Positions 5,869 to 10,292 of a DNA stretch of 10,292 nt are shown here, piece by piece. The position numbers were made by a program, and so were the translations under genes. The stretch's first letter is position 1. Each line of letters begins with the position of its first letter. The stretch is from Lachnospiraceae bacterium. GTDB lineage: Bacteria > Bacillota > Clostridia > Lachnospirales > Lachnospiraceae. The notes beneath the pieces were generated by a model. That model was not told where the DNA came from. It saw only the letters and a program-made list of their open reading frames with translations, and made no database searches. The stretch covers positions 1-10,292 of the forward strand of contig WQST01000070.1 of NCBI GenBank assembly GCA_009787745.1. The letters run 5' to 3'.

Positions 5869-8475
5869 TTAATGTGTCAAATCTAAGGTTATCAGTTCCA
5901 TAATTTCCTTATTGCTCATTTCGGTAATCCAGCTTTCACCGCTTGCCGCGACAATATCACCTGCCATTTTCTGTTTATGCTCGATCATGGCATCAATTTT
6001 TTCTTCAATTGTTCCGTTCGTAATGAATTTATGTACGATCACATTTTTCTTCTGCCCGATCCGAAAAGCACGGTCGGTTGCTTGATTTTCAACCGCGGGG
6101 TTCCACCAACGGTCAAAATGGACTACATGATTTGCGCTTGTCAAATTAAGCCCGACACCGCCTGCTTTTAAGGATAATACCATAAATGGAACATATTCTT
6201 CACCATTAAACTTATCGACAAGTTCACCGCGTTTCTTGACCGCCGTACCCCCATGAAGTATTAATCCGTCCCGCTCGAATATTACGGATAAAAATTTCGC
6301 AATCGGTTCGGTCATTTCTTTGAATTGGGTAAATACAAGAACACGTTCGCGTTTTTCATAAATCGTCGCACAAATCTCTTCAAGCTTTTCATATTTACCG
6401 CTGCCTGTCTTTTTGTATTCTGACTGCCCCAAGTATTGATCCGCATGATTACATATTTGCTTGAATTTCATAATCGCCGCCAAAACTATACCTTTCCGGT
6501 TAATACCTTCGGCAGTTTTTATTTTTTGCTCCAATTCTTTGACAAGCGTTTGATATAGCACGATTTGTTTGCTAGTCAATTTGGTGTAGGCCTTGGACTC
6601 AATTTTATCAGGCAGGTCGTTTAAAATTGATTTATCGGTTTTTAAGCGCCTTAGTATGAATGGGTTTACAACCCGACGTAAATCGGCATAATTCCCGCGT
6701 TCTTTGATAATTTTACTATAACCGGAAAATTCCTTCGCCGTACCCAAAAGACCTGTATTCAAAAAGTCAAACAACGACCACAAATCACTAAGCTTGTTTT
6801 CAATCGGAGTACCCGTCATAGCAATCTTGAACATTGCCTTTAATTGTTTTACCGCCTTTGTTTGTCCTGTCGTGGGGTTTTTAATTGCCTGTGCTTCATC
6901 CAGAATAATTATATCCCACTTTCGCTCTTTAAGATGTTCTAAGCGTAATGTCATTCCATATGTTGTAATTGCCAAATCCGCCTGTTCATCAGGCTCCGTG
7001 TTTTTCGAGTGAAGTACGCAATATTTTATTTCCGGCGCAAACCGTTCTATCTCTTTTTGCCAATTGCTAATCAAAGAAGCGGGAATTATTAGTAACGCTC
7101 TAAAACCGCCATTATTTCGCATATACTCTAAGAGTGCCAAAATCTGGATTGTTTTCCCCAAGCCCATATCATCAGCTAATAATGCCCCGAAACCCCTTTT
7201 TTCCATCGAAATAAGCCAATTGAATCCCGTTTGCTGGTAATGCCTTAATTTAGCCTTAAGCGGCGAGTCGAAGTTATGATCCGCTTCGGTCGGATTGAGC
7301 AATTTTTGCCTTATATCTTTAAGCCACTCACCGTTTGTTACTTTGATCACATCTTGCCGTCCCAATGAATTTTTATCGGAAATACCAAGTTCCATCCGCA
7401 TTGCATCAGCAAGCGTTACATCACCGATGGCACTTGCCTTTTCATATGCATCGAGGACTATTTTTAGCTTTTCGTGATCAACCTCAATCCATTTTCCTTT
7501 AAGAAAAGAAAGTCCCGCTGTTTGCGAAAGCAATTTTTCGATTTCTTCTTTGGACACCTTCTCGCCGTCCATGAAGATACTTGGTTCTACCGAAAGCAAT
7601 GCATCAAGCCCGACTTGGGAAGGTTCTTTACCACCGATAGAGACCGAAACCGTTAAGCTTTTGCTTCTTTTCTTCCACCAATCGGGCATACGGCACATAA
7701 TACCGCATCCTTCATACAATGGTATCTCTTTAAGAAACACATATGCTTCGTCTGTGTCAAACTTAAGCGGAGAAAAAAGCTCACCGCTTTCAACGAGTTC
7801 GGAAATGAAACTACTTGCGTCGGCAGCTCGGCTTACAGTAGCTAATAGTTTTAATAATAAATCTTGTCTGTCTTTATATTCAAGCAAAGCATTCTTAAGC
7901 GGCATGTGCGAAACATCCGCCTTTTGGGTATTATCGTCATGTTTTTCGGTAGAATATGTCGCCAGAAATGCAAATGGATGATCCGTGGATTTGTTTTCAA
8001 CCAAATGGAAAAATACCCTCCCCGCAACATTAAGCTTCTCATTGCGGGAGGTCAAAAAAGAAGCGACCGAGCCATCCCATACGGAAATTTCTTCGGCGAA
8101 TACATTCGCCAGCTCTTCCCACAGCCTTGTAAGCCAAGTGATATTAATAAATTCTGCACCAACCGCATAAGGAATATTATGAAGCATCTCAAAAAAAATC
8201 ACTGTCTCAGGTGATTTCGCCCTTTTAGTAATTTCAATGTCGGGATCTTTGGCAACAAATCCAATGAAGCTTTGACAAAGATTATGTAAAAAGCTAAGAG
8301 AATCCGACATCTCGGGATGATTTTCTGTGAAACCAAAATAGAATAGGGTTTTATATTGATTTTCCTTAAAATCGGTCAGTAATGATTCATTTAGGTAAGT
8401 CTTGCCTGAAGTTTCCTGAATATCTAAGGTTAGCGATTTCGGGTTGTATATTACGATTATCTCTTTGTTTTTCAT
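5869..8475 (-). CDS. SNF2-family DEAD/DEAH-type helicase (DUF3670-like N-terminus)
   Basis: An 868-residue Swi2/Snf2-type dsDNA translocase with all core motifs: LRHYQQTGFNW (410-420), motif I DDMGLGKT (435-442), motif II DEAQ (526-529), motif III TGTPIEN (554-560), motif IV LVFTQF (713-718), motif V LKAGGVGLNLTSANHVVHFD (769-788) and motif VI QATDRAFRIGQ (798-808). The N-terminal 400 residues include CRMPDWWKKR (261-270), as in the SNF2-associated DUF3670 region of bacterial members. Such enzymes move along DNA and remodel protein-DNA complexes; the B. subtilis YwqA type and RapA are relatives. ATG at 8475 has only a weak upstream GGA. Two candidate promoters lie in the 164-nt gap after ligD. 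The SWIM gene follows at once. Family is secure; the link to repair is inferred from ligD next door. Confidence 0.93.
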   Translation of the reverse strand: MKNKEIIVIYNPKSLTLDIQETSGKTYLNESLLTDFKENQYKTLFYFGFTENHPEMSDSLSFLHNLCQSFIGFVAKDPDIEITKRAKSPETVIFFEMLHNIPYAVGAEFINITWLTRLWEELANVFAEEISVWDGSVASFLTSRNEKLNVAGRVFFHLVENKSTDHPFAFLATYSTEKHDDNTQKADVSHMPLKNALLEYKDRQDLLLKLLATVSRAADASSFISELVESGELFSPLKFDTDEAYVFLKEIPLYEGCGIMCRMPDWWKKRSKSLTVSVSIGGKEPSQVGLDALLSVEPSIFMDGEKVSKEEIEKLLSQTAGLSFLKGKWIEVDHEKLKIVLDAYEKASAIGDVTLADAMRMELGISDKNSLGRQDVIKVTNGEWLKDIRQKLLNPTEADHNFDSPLKAKLRHYQQTGFNWLISMEKRGFGALLADDMGLGKTIQILALLEYMRNNGGFRALLIIPASLISNWQKEIERFAPEIKYCVLHSKNTEPDEQADLAITTYGMTLRLEHLKERKWDIIILDEAQAIKNPTTGQTKAVKQLKAMFKIAMTGTPIENKLSDLWSLFDFLNTGLLGTAKEFSGYSKIIKERGNYADLRRVVNPFILRRLKTDKSILNDLPDKIESKAYTKLTSKQIVLYQTLVKELEQKIKTAEGINRKGIVLAAIMKFKQICNHADQYLGQSEYKKTGSGKYEKLEEICATIYEKRERVLVFTQFKEMTEPIAKFLSVIFERDGLILHGGTAVKKRGELVDKFNGEEYVPFMVLSLKAGGVGLNLTSANHVVHFDRWWNPAVENQATDRAFRIGQKKNVIVHKFITNGTIEEKIDAMIEHKQKMAGDIVAASGESWITEMSNKEIMELITLDLTH

Positions 8476-8512
8476 TTATGATCCATTTCTAAACCTATGT
8501 TTTCTCTCATTA

Positions 8513-8541
8513 ATCATAATGCAACATTGAAGTCAGTACAA
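8513..8541 (-). promoter_or_regulatory. Candidate sigma-A promoter proximal to the SNF2 gene
   Basis: Minus strand: TTGTAC (8536-8541) as -35, an exact 17-nt spacer and TATGAT (8513-8518) as -10. The -35 matches the consensus at three of six positions, the -10 at five of six. The -10 ends 37 nt before the SNF2 start codon, a normal leader length. Confidence 0.4.
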
Positions 8542-8578
8542 GCACTTTTATGATTTTTTTCGTAGATGGGTTAGTAAC

Positions 8579-8609
8579 ATTATAACCTCTCGCAAATGAG
8601 GGCAGTCAA
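8579..8609 (-). promoter_or_regulatory. Candidate distal sigma-A promoter of the SNF2-SWIM operon
   Basis: Minus strand: TTGACT (8604-8609, five of six to consensus) and a perfect TATAAT (8579-8584), separated by 19 nt, which is longer than the ideal 17. It lies about 30 nt past the ligD stop, between the ligD hairpin and the SNF2 gene. This suggests that SNF2-SWIM can be expressed independently of ligD. Confidence 0.4.
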
Positions 8610-8623
8610 GCCCGCAATAACGA

Positions 8624-8653
8624 AGGGGTTAAGGCATAATCACCGTAACCCCT
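8624..8653 (-). terminator. Hairpin overlapping the ligD stop, possible weak terminator
   Basis: AGGGGTTA (8624-8631) and TAACCCCT (8646-8653) form a perfect 8-bp stem with a 14-nt loop. One arm lies in the last codons of ligD, and the stop codon is in the loop. On the minus strand it is followed by TCGTTATTGC rather than a T-run, so efficient intrinsic termination is doubtful. It may instead partly insulate ligD from SNF2-SWIM or stabilise the 3' end. Confidence 0.4.
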
Positions 8654-10292
8654 GCTCATTCCGAAAAAAATCATGCCAAGGATCCTTGGTTTTGATTCTC
8701 CTTAGCGCTGTATACATGTCAATGCCATCGGGAGCGATTTTCGATAGTTCGTCCCATGAAATCGGCATCGAGACTTTGGCGCCCTGCCTAGCTCTTAGTG
8801 AATAGGGGGCGATACTGGTGGCGCCGCGGGTATTTCGGAGCCAGTCGATGAAAATCTTTCCTTTACGGTTCACCTTACGCGAATTAGATGTATAGCGATC
8901 AGGCCACTTTTTTTCCATGACATCAACGACCGATTTACAAAAATCCCTGACAACCTCCCATGAAGCGGTTGGTTTCAGCGGAACGACGATGTGATAGCCT
9001 TTACCGCCGCTGGTCTTGAGATAGGAATTTAAGGACAGGTCATTAAGGACTGAGCGAATATCTCTCACTCCGCGGCGAATCGTTTTTAACTCCATACCCT
9101 CATCGGGGTCAAGGTCAAATACGATAATATCAGGATTCTCGATTTCTGAAACTTGGCTTCCCCAAGTGTGGAACTCCAGTGTTCCCATTTGCGCCTCGGA
9201 AATCAAGCCGACGATATCATCGATATAGAAATAATCGCCAAATGTTTTTATCCCTTGCCGATTAGCCTCAGGATGTTTCTTAAAGAAACAAGTACCTGAT
9301 ACACCTTTCGGGCATCTGACCGCGCTAATTATCCGCTCGCTAATATAAGGCAGCATAACTTCCGCTACTTGCTCATAGTAGCGGATGACATCGATTTTCG
9401 TAATTACCGGTTCATCATACAGGACTTTTGCAGGGTTGGTTATTTTAATACTTTGGACTGTGACATCGGTGTCATTTCCTGCCTTTTTGCTCTTTGTGAC
9501 GCCTGTATTTTTCTTGATTTTTTCCTCTTCCGCTTCAATATTCTCCGCTATTTCAAGTTTGACTTCTTTCGCATCCTTATCATCCCGAAGCCCCTTAAAG
9601 CTTGCCTGCCTTAGTTTATGGTCTTTCGTCCATTCGGCGAATTTAATCTCCGCCATCATCGTCGGTTTAAGCCATGTGATGCCTTCATTAGCCCTTGCTT
9701 TGGGCGGTTCTTTAAATGGTGATATTTTGCGGATAAGTTTTTTGAATTTCGCTAATATTTCTTTCGCGCTATTTTCTGTGAATCCGGTTCCCGCCCGTCC
9801 GATATAGGTAAGTTCATCCTCTTCATAAGCGCCAAGCAAAAGTGAACTTAATCCGCTTGCACTTTTATCGGATACCGTGAAGCCGCCGATGACGAACTCT
9901 TGCCGTTTGTCACATTTCAACTTAATCCAATCGCCATTTCTAAGACCGCTATAGAGGGATTCGGCTTTTTTGCCGATAATTCCTTCCATGTTCATTTTTT
10001 CCGCAATTGCCATGCTTTCTTCACCCGCATTTATGACATGACGGCTGTAATGGATATTGGGCGGCGCACCTTTAAGGAGTTTTTCGAGCATTTCTTTGCG
10101 GCGAATGAGCGGGAGGGCGCGAAGATCCTTGCCGTCCAGAGCAAGAAGGTCAAAAATAATGTAGGTTAGATTTTTGCCCTGCGGGTTTTTTAGGTAGCTT
10201 TGTAACGCGCCGAAATCTGTCCGGCCGTCTTTATCAATAATGACCATTTCGCCATCCAGCACCATCGCGCGTCCGGCGGCGAAATTGATGAG
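8640..10292 (-). CDS. ligD: DNA ligase D, LIG-POL type (N-terminus cut by window edge)
   Basis: The frame is open to the right edge (550 residues visible). An internal ATG at 10265 lies inside the ligase domain and is not the true start. LigD seals double-strand breaks together with Ku in bacterial non-homologous end joining. Visible ATP-ligase motifs: III LDGEMV (12-17), IIIa YIIFDLL (44-50), IV EGIIGKK (103-109) and V WIKLKC (122-127), then the OB fold to about 235. Motif I with the adenylated lysine lies beyond the edge. A charged linker (about 236-275) leads to the archaeo-eukaryotic primase-like polymerase domain: DLD (393-395), TSGGKGYHIVVPL (427-439), SNSRKVNRKGKIFIDWLRN (469-487) and TRGATSIAPYSLRAR. 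Ligase first and polymerase last, without a visible phosphoesterase domain, is the Bacillus LigD (YkoU) arrangement, about 610 residues. About 60-90 residues are probably missing. Confidence 0.94.
   Translation of the reverse strand, partial: LINFAAGRAMVLDGEMVIIDKDGRTDFGALQSYLKNPQGKNLTYIIFDLLALDGKDLRALPLIRRKEMLEKLLKGAPPNIHYSRHVINAGEESMAIAEKMNMEGIIGKKAESLYSGLRNGDWIKLKCDKRQEFVIGGFTVSDKSASGLSSLLLGAYEEDELTYIGRAGTGFTENSAKEILAKFKKLIRKISPFKEPPKARANEGITWLKPTMMAEIKFAEWTKDHKLRQASFKGLRDDKDAKEVKLEIAENIEAEEEKIKKNTGVTKSKKAGNDTDVTVQSIKITNPAKVLYDEPVITKIDVIRYYEQVAEVMLPYISERIISAVRCPKGVSGTCFFKKHPEANRQGIKTFGDYFYIDDIVGLISEAQMGTLEFHTWGSQVSEIENPDIIVFDLDPDEGMELKTIRRGVRDIRSVLNDLSLNSYLKTSGGKGYHIVVPLKPTASWEVVRDFCKSVVDVMEKKWPDRYTSNSRKVNRKGKIFIDWLRNTRGATSIAPYSLRARQGAKVSMPISWDELSKIAPDGIDMYTALRRIKTKDPWHDFFRNEQGLR

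Noticed and set aside
7474..8214. Several plus-strand frames inside the SNF2 N-terminal region.
   Set aside because: The opposite frame encodes a continuous 868-residue SNF2 protein; the plus-strand translations show no domain or ribosome binding site.
9369..9807. Plus-strand frames of 81 and 140 codons inside ligD.
   Set aside because: Low-complexity hydrophobic/serine-rich translations opposite the charged linker and OB fold of LigD; antisense artefacts.
10263..10265. ATG at 10265 as the start of ligD.
   Set aside because: The frame is open to the window edge, and the ATG lies just before motif III of the ligase domain, so the true start is outside the window.

Overview
The window looks like the chromosome of an endospore-forming member of the Bacillota, probably a clostridial or Negativicutes-like lineage. 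It carries a sigma factor very close to sporulation sigma-K, a type IV pilus retraction ATPase, a Bacillus-type LIG-POL DNA ligase D, moderate G+C content and Shine-Dalgarno/TTG/GTG start usage typical of that phylum. This placement is inferred from gene content; no rRNA or other marker is present. Both ends cut a gene: pilT loses its C-terminus at the left edge, and ligD loses its N-terminus at the right edge.

Left block (1-2727, all minus strand, read right to left): sigK, then an HD-domain protein that looks like a degenerate HD-GYP, then pilT. The last two are 30 nt apart and surely co-transcribed. The 99-nt gap between sigK and the HD gene holds a perfect 9-bp inverted repeat. The sigK frame begins almost at the PLS motif, so the classical pro-sequence is missing.

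Middle block (about 2728-5129): a visibly AT-richer accessory island. It holds an unrecognised gene fragment; a cluster of four copies of a 13-bp motif in both orientations; the C-terminal half of an AlbA_2/HATPase_c_4/winged-helix regulator that has lost its N-terminal domain; a convergent intact AAA_14-DUF4143 ATPase; and four tandem 22-bp repeats that resemble the multi-repeat terminus of an insertion sequence. The block reads as decayed mobile or defence-type cargo between two conserved chromosomal blocks.

Right block (5130-10292, all minus strand): ligD (ligase domain followed by polymerase/primase domain), then a SNF2-family helicase, then a SWIM zinc-finger protein. The last two form a tight operon (22-nt gap) with two candidate sigma-A promoters. 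A SNF2 plus SWIM pair next to LigD suggests a chromatin-remodeller-like partner for non-homologous end joining or spore DNA repair. The ligD neighbour beyond the right edge, where a Ku gene might be expected, is not visible.

I see no RNA gene, CRISPR array, intact transposase or phage gene. The most interesting items are the degenerate HD protein linking sigK to pilT, the LigD-SNF2-SWIM cluster, and the two repeat structures in the accessory island. None of these on its own proves a new system.
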